Shown here: piece by piece, positions 12,024-21,919 of the stretch | How the letters are laid out: each line of letters begins with the position of its first letter | Position numbering within the stretch: position 1 is the first letter of the stretch | Assembly: GCA_017311315.1 (NCBI GenBank) | Contig: CM029663.1 | Span: forward strand, 39,134,622 to 39,198,621 | Direction: 5' to 3' | DNA: 64,000 bases | From: Dendrocalamus latiflorus | Lineage: Eukaryota; Streptophyta; Magnoliopsida; Poales; Poaceae | Notes under the pieces: generated by a model | What the model saw: only the letters and a program-made list of their open reading frames with translations | The model's database searches: none | Told to the model about the DNA's origin: nothing | Made by a program: the position numbers and the translations under genes

Positions 12024-13160
12024 CTGGTTGGAAAGCTCATTCCAAGGCCCATCTAATGGGTAAGGCCTCAGCTTCAGAATCTGATGTGGATACGCACATG
12101 CTTAGCACTTTTAAGTCAAATACATTATTTCACTGGAAATAAGTATTGAGCCGCATTAAATATTGTCAGGTGAATTTGTTTCTTAATGAATTTCCTTCTA
12201 TTCGTGGGAACGATATACTACCTTATGCCAAATTCTTGTTTATTATTAGGTTTCAATATTATGATGATTCTGGGGCCAAAGCAATGGAGAAGCACAAGGA
12301 GGTTAATCATATTTGCTACCAAGAACAGAAAGCTCAAAGCCCATGGGAATGGAAAGGTGAAATCCAAGCAGCCCATGCAGCTGATCAAGGAGGAAAGAAG
12401 CCCACGCAGTGGGAGCGAGGAGCCCAAGGACTTAAACTACAAGTTTTGGATAAGATTTTCAAGCCAAATTCGGACTTCTCACGTGCTCAACCCAATTCAA
12501 ACTCAGATTCAACTCAGGATTCAATTCGGATTCGGTTCGGGACAGCATGACAGGCAGTTACTAAAAGGGCCATAACATTCAGAAATGGAGTCCGATTCAG
12601 GTGTTCTTGGATTCGTTGGAAAGATAATTTCAAGGGCTACGCAATGAATCTGGTCGCACCTTCAATTCATCATGGATAAGAAGTTATGACCGAAACAATA
12701 TGACGGGTGAAAAATATAGTTTCCTTTTTGTGAGAGTTCGTATCCAAAACCATATAGGGTTCAGTTGTACTTGGTTTGGGGACCAAATGGACGTCCCAAG
12801 GGGCTATATAAGCCTTGTATTGGCAGTCTTTAGGGGGAGACCAATTTTTTGCATAAGATTGAAACATAGCTATTGCTTGTTCTTTCAACACCAGAGTTCA
12901 TGCGAGGATTTTGAGAGAGAACTAGGCAACCCATTGTTCATTCTGCAATTCAATGTCAAGCTGTCGTTCCATTGGGAATTAGGGACTTGGCGTTCGTCGT
13001 TTGTGGTCTCACGACGAACACTTATCCGGTGTGTTTTGGGCGTATTCCGAAGAGTTGAGGGTTCGTGCATTGGCGCGCGTGTTCAACTAGCGACATCGTC
13101 TACTTCGCATCAACTATCCACGGTTCCTCACTGAGAAGATTGGGACCTTTCCCCGTATCA
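12024..13160 (+). repeat. CRM-type LTR, 5'-truncated, abutting the satellite
   Basis: Ends with a GGGACC...CCCCGTATCA terminus, like the LTR ending at 30877 and the solo LTR at 6464. TATATAAG at 12805-12812 is a plausible promoter. The 5' end is missing at the satellite junction (12023/12024). No primer-binding site follows 13160; a gag frame starts within 50 bp, so the leader and gag N-terminus are deleted. ORFs of 129-144 aa here are fortuitous. Confidence 0.6.
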
Positions 13161-14536
13161 GAAACAATTACCAGTATATATCCTGCCACTCACCGCTGAG
13201 AGTACGTTGTCGGACTACTTCTTGTGGGTTACTATGTTGGATAGCTACTTTGAAAGACAGGATCTTGATCTTGTTGAGAAGATGAGCATGGCAAGGACGA
13301 CGCTGATTGGTGATGTTCAACATTGGTGGTCGAATCTCGAGTTTCACTATATATACATGTGGGAGGAGATGAAAAAGAAATTGCGACATCGTTTTGTACC
13401 TCTGGCACCCACGGTCACAAGCAAGGTGCAACCTGAGGTAACTGAAAATGTTGATATTGTTTCTCCATCTACATATACCACCGAGATACTTGAAGAGGTG
13501 AAGGATGATCTGGTGCATCTTATGCCATTAGAGGAGAAGTTTGAGGTACCTACAGTATCTGATGAGGACGATAATGACAAAGGTACTGATTTGGTGCTAC
13601 AACAAGACATAGAGCAACCTTGTGAGTATATACCTAATGTAGTGCAATCTTTTGATATTCCTTGTGTTGACTTGAGCGAACCATGTGCTGATCTAAATTC
13701 TCATAATTTTGCACATGTCGAATTAATTACACATAAGGAAGTATTTGATAGAATATCCCCTGCTGATGCATTGTGCTATATCATGCTTAATGAGGCCATT
13801 AGTTTGGATTGTGCTATGGAGAAAGTTTCTGAACTTCCATGTTCGAAATTTTTGTTTAGTTCCTACACCCCTGGGTATAAGTTTAATTTGATTGGAGATT
13901 ATGGTGTAGAAAATCAATTTCTTATATATCGAATATGCGTAACTTGTGATCACATGGATGAATTGAAGCTTGTTGTTTTGAACAGCAACTCTTGTATGCT
14001 CAATCTTGTTCATTATGAAAGAAAGATAAAATTTAGTGATCATTCAATGCCTTTGTGTTCTTTTGTTGAACCATCTAACATTGACAATCTGAATAATAAA
14101 ATTGATGTATGGAAGAACATGTAAATCTTTTCACCCTTACTAGATGAATTTGCTATTGCTCAATTGAAATCTGATTATATGGATAAACTGTGTTTGATTC
14201 CAAAAGTTGTAGTTTTGCCCATATGTGCCACCACTACAAGTTTACAACTTCAAAGATTTGAATTGCATAAATACTTCACGTACATTTGCAAAACAAGTTG
14301 CAATAATTACTGTGTGAGAAATTTTGATTTGCTCATTAACATATATGATTACTTTTGGGTTAATAATACAATTAGCTTTTATGATTGCTGTTGTGTTATA
14401 GCATTAATTGTGCAACAACGAAGAACTGTTAAAATGGATGACATATACATATACCATGCATACACCTTGGTTTCTTTGTTACCCTATTTTCAGTTATCAA
14501 AAGCCGAGGACGGCTTTGTTTGCAAGAAGGGGAGGA
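13161..14536 (+). pseudogene. Non-autonomous CRM-like element, copy 1: gag remnant fused to an unrecognised protein region
   Basis: One frame runs from 13207 to 14595 with a single stop (TAA at 14122-14124, where copy 2 has CAA). The first ~65 residues are Ty3/gypsy gag (Retrotrans_gag type: HWWSNLEF, WEEMKKKLRHRFVP). Then comes an acidic linker and about 300 residues I do not recognise, with blocks such as KFLFSSYTPGYKFNLIGDY and MLNLVHYERKIKFS. No protease, RT, RNase H or integrase motif is present. A late frameshift near 14525 separates it from a polyprotein-like tail (PITRARTHRLNYQ). The same unknown region is conserved in copy 2 at 21920-24290, so it predates both insertions. In position and architecture it resembles non-autonomous CRM relatives described in rice (noaCRR). 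The N-terminus is deleted. Confidence 0.7.
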
Positions 14537-15249
14537 TGATAAGAACATGTACCCTACGGATACAACCATATTTGCTATGTTTGTTGTTCCAATAACAAGA
14601 GCTCGTACGCATCGCTTAAATTATCAGGTGAGCTCGTTTCAAAGAGGTTTTACTTTGCCTGATAAATAACTTATGATATTACATAATGAGGGTTTGTTGC
14701 GTTTGTTATCATATACCGAGATTTATGATCAAGATCATGCAATATGTGAGGCTACACATATGTTAAAACCGAGGACGGTTTTCTGTCAAGAAGGGGAGGA
14801 TGATGTGACCACGCCACAAACACACATGATCATAGCGCCCAATATCAAGATTGATATAAAGGTGAATTCGTTTCTTCTGCTTCAACATATTTTAAATGAG
14901 AATATGATGCTACCTCATGTCACTACTTTGTTCATTCTCAGTTTAGGTTTAGCCATTATGCAAATTTCTGTTCTTCAGTTGAGTCGGATGACTACCTGTC
15001 AAGACAGCCTTCGGAATCCCTTTTTGAATTCAATAGAAATATTTGTAATTTTAGATTGCTTGTTGTCTTGTTCTTGCGTGTTCTTCGGTTGCATGTAGGA
15101 ATAGACCTTTGTGGTCAGGTCAACCGCATTCTTGGCACGGTTGATAACAACTTGGACGTCGTACGGTTGTAGTCGGATCGCAAGGGTCATCTCCACCAAA
15201 ATCGATAGTTATCATCCTATCCGAAGATCGGGACCCCATCGCCTCATCA
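14537..15249 (+). repeat. 3' end module and internally deleted LTR of the non-autonomous CRM element, copy 1
   Basis: Two successive purine tract/LTR-start modules occur: AAGAAGGGGAGGA then TGATAAGAAC at 14537, and AAGGGGAGGA then TGATGTGACC at 14801. The LTR proper probably starts at 14801 and ends CGCCTCATCA at 15249. It is only 449 bp because most of its middle is missing (junction near 14918), compared with 1,240 bp for the LTR at 20680-21919. The 14537-14800 part encodes a second polyprotein-tail-like stretch. Confidence 0.65.
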
Positions 15250-16240
15250 CCGGTCCTATCCTTGTGTGTACCCCTTCGATATTGAGTGTTCAACAAAGCC
15301 CAACCATGAACAGCGCTGCAATCTTTTCCAAACAAGAGCTCATTATTATTGATGGAGGTAGTTGTCATAACCTAGCTAGCAAACAACTTTGCACTAAACT
15401 TGGATTGAAATACAAGAAACACCCACATCCATATCAAATTCAGTGGTTGAATAATAATGGTTCCATGAATGTTGGGTACACTGTTGATAATGTAGCTTTC
15501 AGATTCGGTCTTATCGTGATACTGTAGAATGTGATATTGTGTCCATGGAGGTATGTCACTTGTTATTAGGTAGGCCATGGCAATATGATCGTTCTGTTAT
15601 TCATGATGGAAGAACTAATCAGTACAAATTGATGTGGAACAATAAGGAAATAACGCTACTGCCATTAACTCCTTCTCAAATCATACATGATAACATGCAA
15701 AAAGTTGAGATGAAAGTAGAGAGTGAGAAAGGGAAGGAGTAAAAGAATGTGATTCCACAAAAGGTGAGAGAGAGCCACAAGCTAAAATTGAGTGCGAAAT
15801 GAAAGGATGAGGGAGAGACAAAGCTAGTCATGATAGCCACCAAATCTGATTTGAGAGCGATGAGAGATTATTCCACTTTGGAGCATTTGGTATTACTGTA
15901 TAAACATGTCTTGCTTTCTACTAATAACTTAACCTCTCTTCCTAACGTGGTTTCACAAGTGTTACAGGATTATGAGGATGTTTTTTCGGAGGAGGTACCC
16001 GCTGGTCTACCACCCATTTGAGGCATCGAACATCAAATTGACTTGGTACCAGGAGCTCCACTTCCCAACTGGCTGCCGTATCGCACAAACCCGGAGGAGA
16101 CAAAAGAAATTCAGTGGCAAGTGCAAGCGCTCATGGAAAAAGGGTATGTACGCGAAAGTCTTAGTCCTTGCAACGTTCCTTTTATTCCTGATCCTAAGAA
16201 AGATGGTACATGGAGAATGCGCGTAACAATATTACCATTC
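15250..16240 (+). pseudogene. CRM-type pol fragment: protease and start of reverse transcriptase
   Basis: Aspartic protease motif IIIDGGSCHNLAS at about 15345, a CHLLLGRPWQYD block near 15560, and the RT entry region (YRTNPEETKEIQ, MEKGYVRESLSP) up to about 16235. Frames are broken several times, with an in-frame stop just before GIEHQ and a small deletion near 16225. It closely resembles the pol at 35119-40330. It joins directly to an LTR end on the left and to an opposite-strand LTR on the right, with no gag, RNase H or integrase left. Confidence 0.8.
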
Positions 16241-16245
16241 ATTAT

Positions 16246-16690
16246 TGACGAGGCGATGTGGTCCCGATCTTCCGGTAAGATGATAACTTTGATTTTGGTG
16301 GAGGTGACCCTTGCGATCCGACTACAATCGTACGGTATCGCTTGCGCCTTACCAATCACTGAACCAACCCCAAGATGTTATCAACCATGCCAAGAACGCG
16401 GTTGACCTAACCACGAAGGTCTATTCTTGCATGCAATTGAAGAACACACAAGAACAAGATAACAAGCAATCTGAAATTGCAAATATATAAATTAAGATCA
16501 AAAGGTGGGATTCCGAAGGCTGTCTTGACAGGTGATAGTCCGACACAACTGAAGAACAGAAGTTTGCACAATAGCTAAACCTAAACTCAATGAAATCCAA
16601 GTCCTAGCAATGAAGGCGGCGGCTTCTATATAGGGAGAACGACCCCCTAGGGTTACAAGGCCCATGGGCCCAAGCGGTGGTGGTGCAGCC
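16246..16690 (-). repeat. CRM-type LTR fragment, minus strand
   Basis: On the minus strand this is the last ~445 bp of an LTR nearly identical in layout to 20680-21120 (shared TGTTATCAACCATGCCAAG and AGGTCTATTCTTGCATGCAA). It ends CGCCTCGTCA at 16246. Its upstream part is cut at 16690, where copia gag begins. It may be the remaining LTR of the CRM unit whose 5' end is at 20223-21919. Confidence 0.7.
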
Positions 16691-17409
16691 TTAGAACTGC
16701 TTGCGATCTCATCGGGAGCTAATTTTCTTTTGATCGCACCTTTCTTGACATTGGGCTTGCCCTTGCCTTTCTGCATCATCATCACATGATTGCTGCTTTT
16801 CTTAATGCTTTCCTCGGCAGCTTTTAGCATCCCATGCAACTCAGCCAAGGTCTTGTCCATGTTGTTCATGTGATAGTTCAGTATGAATGGCTCAAAGCTC
16901 GGGGGGAGCGACTGGAGAATCACATCAGTAGCCAACTCTTGGCTAAGGGGAAAACCAAGCTTTTCCAGACTCTCAATGTAGCCAATCATCTTAATCACAT
17001 GAGGGCTGACGGGATTCCCTTCTGCAAGCCTGCACGCAAACAAGGACTTTGAAGTGTTGAACCTCTCAACCCTTGCTTGGTTCTCAAACATACCACGCAA
17101 CCCCACAATGATATTGTAGGCATATGTGTTCTCATATTGCTTCTGAAGCTCAAAGGACATTGTGGCAAGCATGAGACAGCTCACATCAAGGCAATCATTC
17201 GTTTGCTTCTCATAAGCTCTCCGTGCAGCCGCAGTAGCATTATCAGGCAAGTCATCAGGATAAGGAGACTCAAGGACATACTCCTTGCGCTCTTGCTTGA
17301 GAACAATTCTCAAGTTGCGATACCAATCCATAAAGTTCGTTCCATTGAGTTTTTCTTTCTCAAGAATAGATCGCAAATTAAAAGAACTGGATGCGGCGTT
17401 AGCTGACAT
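16691..17409 (-). CDS. Ty1/copia gag, Angela/BARE-type, 3'-truncated
   Basis: Start ATG at 17409 follows a non-coding leader. About 240 residues of copia gag (UBN2/Retrotran_gag_2 type) are intact: LNGTNFMDWYRNLRIVLK near the N-terminus, LNVSCLMLATM-like VSCLMLATMSFELQKQYE in the middle, ARVERFNTSKSLFACRLAEG, then ATDVILQSLPPSFEPF. It packages element RNA into virus-like particles in intact relatives. The retroviral zinc knuckle and all of pol are missing. The frame runs on without a stop into the CRM LTR at 16690 and ends near 16498, making a chimeric ORF of 303 aa. The LTR and PBS upstream (18787-20222) confirm lineage and orientation. Sequence closeness to the BARE/Angela/RIRE1 group is from memory. 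Confidence 0.85.
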
Positions 17410-18786
17410 GATCTACAACACAAGAATATGCAAAGTTTAGCACTATGTTTATGTTCATCTTTTATTAAACTATTTAACAAAAGAGTCCCACTATGTGTTT
17501 TGCAACAAAACTCCCTCTAAGTTACATAGTGGGTCAAGATCCTCATTTCACTAATTTCTAGTGAGCTTTGGCATCACGGCTAGAAAACTAGTGACATGGG
17601 TAAGCAACACCTTGCTAATCACATCCCTATGTGACTCTTGCTTGTTGGGTGACATCAGTATGCCCCGGCCCCAACCTATGCCCCAAGGTCCAAAACTGTT
17701 TTGATAACCTTGTTAAGTAAACCAAATGCTTCAGCATGTAGATGTCCGACATCTACCCCAAATAATGATGATAACCGACGGCACTCTACTTTGGTAGACC
17801 TACCATGCGGTGATCATTATCTTTTGGTGCAACATATGGAAGGGCATTAACACCTAATTTTTATGAGGGATTCTATCCTACCAAAGCAACATATCACATA
17901 TATCATTGCAAAAGAATAAGATAAATAACATCACAGATAAACACTTTTAACTTTGAAGTAGTATGGCCCAAAATGGTGATATCCATCTCCATGTAGGTGT
18001 AGACGATCTCCATCCTTCACATCACTCCTTTAGGCCACCATGCTTGAAAGCCTGTAACCTCAAAACTAGGCTACTACCTATAATAGCTAGAAATTGAAAA
18101 TTACAAAGATAGATTCAAGCATTAAGGTCGACACGCAGGTCGTTAAATACAATATAGACAGCTAACAATAGCTGAAATAATCATGACACGCAGGCCATGA
18201 ACGAATGTTACATGCATCACATACATCTCATACATTCCAATAAGATATAGGGCCATACTATTCACATCATTCCCTGCAAAAACAAGTTAGACGTAGAATC
18301 GCATTCTACCTAACGATGTGAACCCATGACGCTATACAAGGGGGGTACGCACGGCAATCTATGAAATCGCTATGGAAAAACTATTCGGCACAACCACCTT
18401 ATGCCGATCCGAGACATTCTCTAGGACGCTAGTTTTTCCATTGGCCCAAGGCTATCAGATCCATAACCTACTAGTATTCGACATAACCACCTTATGCCAA
18501 TCCGAGACAATCTCTAGGAGACTAGTTTTTCACTATCCCAAGGCTATCAGATTCATATCCTACTAGTATTCGACATAACCACCTTATGCCGATCCGAGAC
18601 AATCTCTAGGGCACTAGTAGTGATACAATCTGCGCCTCATCTAACCCCTATTCACCGATTGATCTCATCAACCCGTGCTACCATCGATTCATCACATGAA
18701 CCGACTGATCTAGACTGTAATAGATACAATCTACTACAACCGCATATCAACATATGCGCTGATCCAGATCGCAAACTAAGCAAGAT
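17410..18786 (-). other. 5' leader of the copia element, with 92-bp direct repeats
   Basis: Untranslated leader between PBS and gag, about 1.4 kb, with no gene. At 18389-18617 it contains about 2.4 copies of a 92/93-bp direct repeat (motif AACCACCTTATGCC at 18392, 18485, 18577). Long leaders are usual in Angela-type elements. Confidence 0.7.
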
Positions 18787-18799
18787 GGCTCTGATACCA
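18787..18799 (-). other. Primer-binding site (initiator tRNA-Met type)
   Basis: On the minus strand TGGTATCAGAGCC lies one base beyond the LTR end. It is complementary to the 3' end of plant initiator tRNA-Met, the standard primer for copia elements. It fixes 18801 as the LTR boundary. Confidence 0.9.
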
Positions 18800-18800
18800 C

Positions 18801-20222
18801 TGAAGGAATGCGCGTAGGCTACGATAGCAGAAAACAAAACTTTTTCTACCACGCACACCAGGATAACATGCTTAAGGATGGATCATGAATCGTTACCACT
18901 AGACGCGCAGCGCAGCAGAAGAAGAGTTGGAGAAGCCGATCCAACCACGCGCGTTGAGGTAGTAGTGGAAGTAGCTGATCGTCCGATTGTCCCGAACAGA
19001 TCGTCTCCTCCACGCGATCAACCACACCACGAGTAGATCCAATCTGTAGGTTGTTGATGCCGATCAACGCCGCAACGAGCAGTGCCTCCACCGGTATCCA
19101 CACGTCGGGGGCTGGAACGCCGATCGCGAGTGTACCATCACTCGCGAGCGGCTAGGGTTTGGCTCGAGAGGTGACGGCTAGGGTTTGGCTCGGGATTAAC
19201 AGAAGCATGCACCCCTCAGCCCCTCGCCTCCATATATATAGACCTCCTCACTTGGGCCTCGTGGACCGAGGCCCAATAGGAGTCTATCCGGATCTCTATC
19301 CGAATTGAGCCCACATCCGAATCACATTCGAATTAGTGTTCCAACCCGTTAAGTGTGCGACCCTGTAGGTTCACGTATACTTGGTCGCGACCCGGAAACG
19401 CCTTTCTGGTCACCCTGTTAATAGCGACCTCTAGTAAGACATATTAACCCCAAAGTATACGTAAAGATCATATCGGCTGAACCTGTAATGTTCTCATGTA
19501 CGAATCCCTTTGCCTCACGATATAGATTGAGCTCAAGGCGAGACCTGTGTCATCCTCTTAATAGCTCAATCACTCTCTCGATTCCGTGATGGATTGTAAA
19601 CTCGTGATTGACTCCTCAACCACCTTGGCATGGTCATGCACTTTCATAATCCATTACATCGAGGGGCCCAGAGATATCTCTCCCATAAGGAGGGGAAAAT
19701 TCTGTCTTGATCATTCACATCCCACTACATGTTTCATAGCAAACTCGAAGACTACTTTTATGACTACCCAGTTACGGAGTAGTGGTTAGTAGTCCCAAAA
19801 TAGGCTACTACGCATGTTGGGAACCATGATGATCTCAAGTCTAAGGATTCTACATAAACACTACTTGAGACCAACTGATGACACATGGAATCTCTGCAGT
19901 GTCTCATGGCGGGTCTATCCAACATATGTTCACTAACACATGTCCATATTATTGATTTGGTATCACCATACCATGATCCATGAGACATGATCATCAATCA
20001 ATACATATGCTGATCTTTGAATCATATTTGTTCCTCATATGATATATGATCAGGGATCATTTAGAAATAGCAAAATTTTAGCATTAAGAGGCTCATGAAT
20101 AAGTAACATACTCATTGATCAATAATGATAATGTCTATTTCAAGGAACAAAGTAATGCATCATAAACATAGTATGTGATATATATAACATCTCCATGTTG
20201 CCTCTAGGGCATATCACTAACA
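18801..20222 (-). repeat. 5' LTR of the Angela/BARE-type copia element
   Basis: A 1,422-bp LTR beginning TGTTAGTGATATGCCCTAG (minus strand) and ending CATTCCTTCA next to the PBS. It is the same family as the solo LTR at 36683-38088 in opposite orientation. The ATGCCCTAGAGGCAA start is shared with BARE/RIRE1-type LTRs. No matching 3' LTR is found; the element is truncated at 16690. Confidence 0.9.
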
Positions 20223-20679
20223 AAAATAAGTGTATGGCAATGTATGAGAGTGGTAAATACAAGATAATTCAATCGAATACAATCTGGAATTGAGTTTAAA
20301 AGGTGGGATTCCGAAGGCTGTCTTGATAGGTGGTCTCACTCAAAAAGGATCACGGAATCAAAAGTTGTGGCTTTTTTGGTGGCGGCTGCAAAGAAAGGAA
20401 AAATCAACGGAATTGGAATTAGGGTTTGTGGTGGGGGAATTTTTTGTTTGGATTTTTATAGAAATAAAGATATGACCAGCAACTAGACGATGCTAAAATG
20501 GACACAAATTCAATTTAGCAAACCAAAACTAACAGATTGAAAGGCACAACGGGGTTTGGACAGCGGACATTAACTCGTTTTGTGGGGCAATTTTTTCTGC
20601 ACTACAGAAAAATAAAAACCAATCTACTAACTAGGGATACAAGAAATTCCTACCGGTCAACTGAAACTCCGATACCAAC
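20223..20679 (-). other. CRM-type leader with primer-binding site, cut by the copia element
   Basis: Minus-strand PBS TGGTATCGGAG at 20677-20667 lies two bases outside the LTR end at 20680, followed leftward by non-coding leader to 20223. A short LTR-like piece (GGTGGGATTCCGAAGGCTGT) recurs at 20303. So the LTR at 20680-21919 served as 5' LTR for an element to its left, while also closing the element on its right. Confidence 0.6.
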
Positions 20680-21919
20680 TGATGAGGCGATGTGGTCCCA
20701 ATCCTCTGGTAGGATGATAACTTCGATTTTGGTGGAGGTGACCCTTGCGATCCGACTACAATCGTACGATGTCGCTTGCGCCTTAGCAATCGCTGAACCA
20801 ACCCCAAGATGTTATCAACCATGCCAAGAACGCGGTTGACCAGACCATGAAGGTCTATTCTTGCATGCAATCGAAGAACACGCAAGAACAAGATAACAAG
20901 CAATCTGAAATTGCAAATATATAAATTAAGATCAAAAGGTGGGATTCCGAAGGCTGACTTGACAGGTGGTCATCCGAAACAACTGAAGAACAGAAGTTTG
21001 CATAATAGCTAAACCTAAACTCAACGAAATACAAGTGCTAGCAACGGAGGCAACAGCTCCTATATAGGGAGAATGACCACCTATTGTTACAAGGCCCATG
21101 GGCCCAAGTGGTGGTGGCGCAGCACCTTTTTTGACTCAAACTCAGAAACCAATATGGACTCTTTTGATGATTGCGGCCGGCTCAAATGGAATTTTAAAAT
21201 GAGGTTAACTCCATTAGAAATTAGACATCATAATCTTTCCATTAAGTACAAGAACGTCCCAAACGGAGTCCGTATGAGGAAGTTATGTCCGTTTAAACTT
21301 GCACCATTGCAGTAGTCCGAATCCGATTCCAGTACGTACCCAATACGGACTCTTTTGAGGATTGCGGCCGGCTCGGATAGAATTTGAAGATGGTGTTGCA
21401 TCCTTTAGACAGTAGACTTGATAAGCTTTCCATGAAGTCCAAGAACGTCCCAAACGGAGTCTGTATGAGAAAGTTACGTCCGTTTAAACTTGCACCATTG
21501 CAGCAGTCCGAATCCGATTCCAGTACGTGCCCAACACGGACTCTTTTGATGATTGCGATGCACACAGATGGAATTTAGAACCAGATCCATTTCAAAGAGG
21601 ATGAGAAAATATTTCCAACAAGTACTCGTGGACCTCTAATGGACGTCATATGTGAAAGTTATGCACATTTGAAGTTGGGCCTGTCAGGCTGAATCCGAAT
21701 TGACCTGGAGGCCGAATTGGATTCCAAAATGTGTCCATCTTGAACTCTTGCTTGAATTGGTGTAAAAGTGACGTGGTGCTGTAAAAATATATATTTTCAT
21801 CATTAGGTAGCATCATATTCTCATTTAAAATATGTTGAGGCTGAAGAAACGAATTCACCTTTAGTTCAATCTTGATATTGGACGCTATTGTCGTATGTGT
21901 TTGTGGCATGGTCACATCA
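20680..21919 (-). repeat. CRM-type LTR, complete (1,240 bp)
   Basis: Starts TGATGTGACC at 21919 right after a purine tract (21932-21920) and ends CGCCTCATCA at 20680, next to a PBS. TGATG/CATCA ends are, from memory, typical of grass centromeric retrotransposons. It is shared between two units arranged head to tail, which points to unequal recombination. Confidence 0.8.
21156..21537. repeat. 191-bp tandem duplication inside the CRM LTR
   Basis: GGACTCTTTTGATGATTGCGG-type starts occur at 21156, 21347 and 21538, exactly 191 bp apart, giving two full units. The LTR at 40003-40967 has a single version of this segment (near 40320-40470). Confidence 0.8.
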
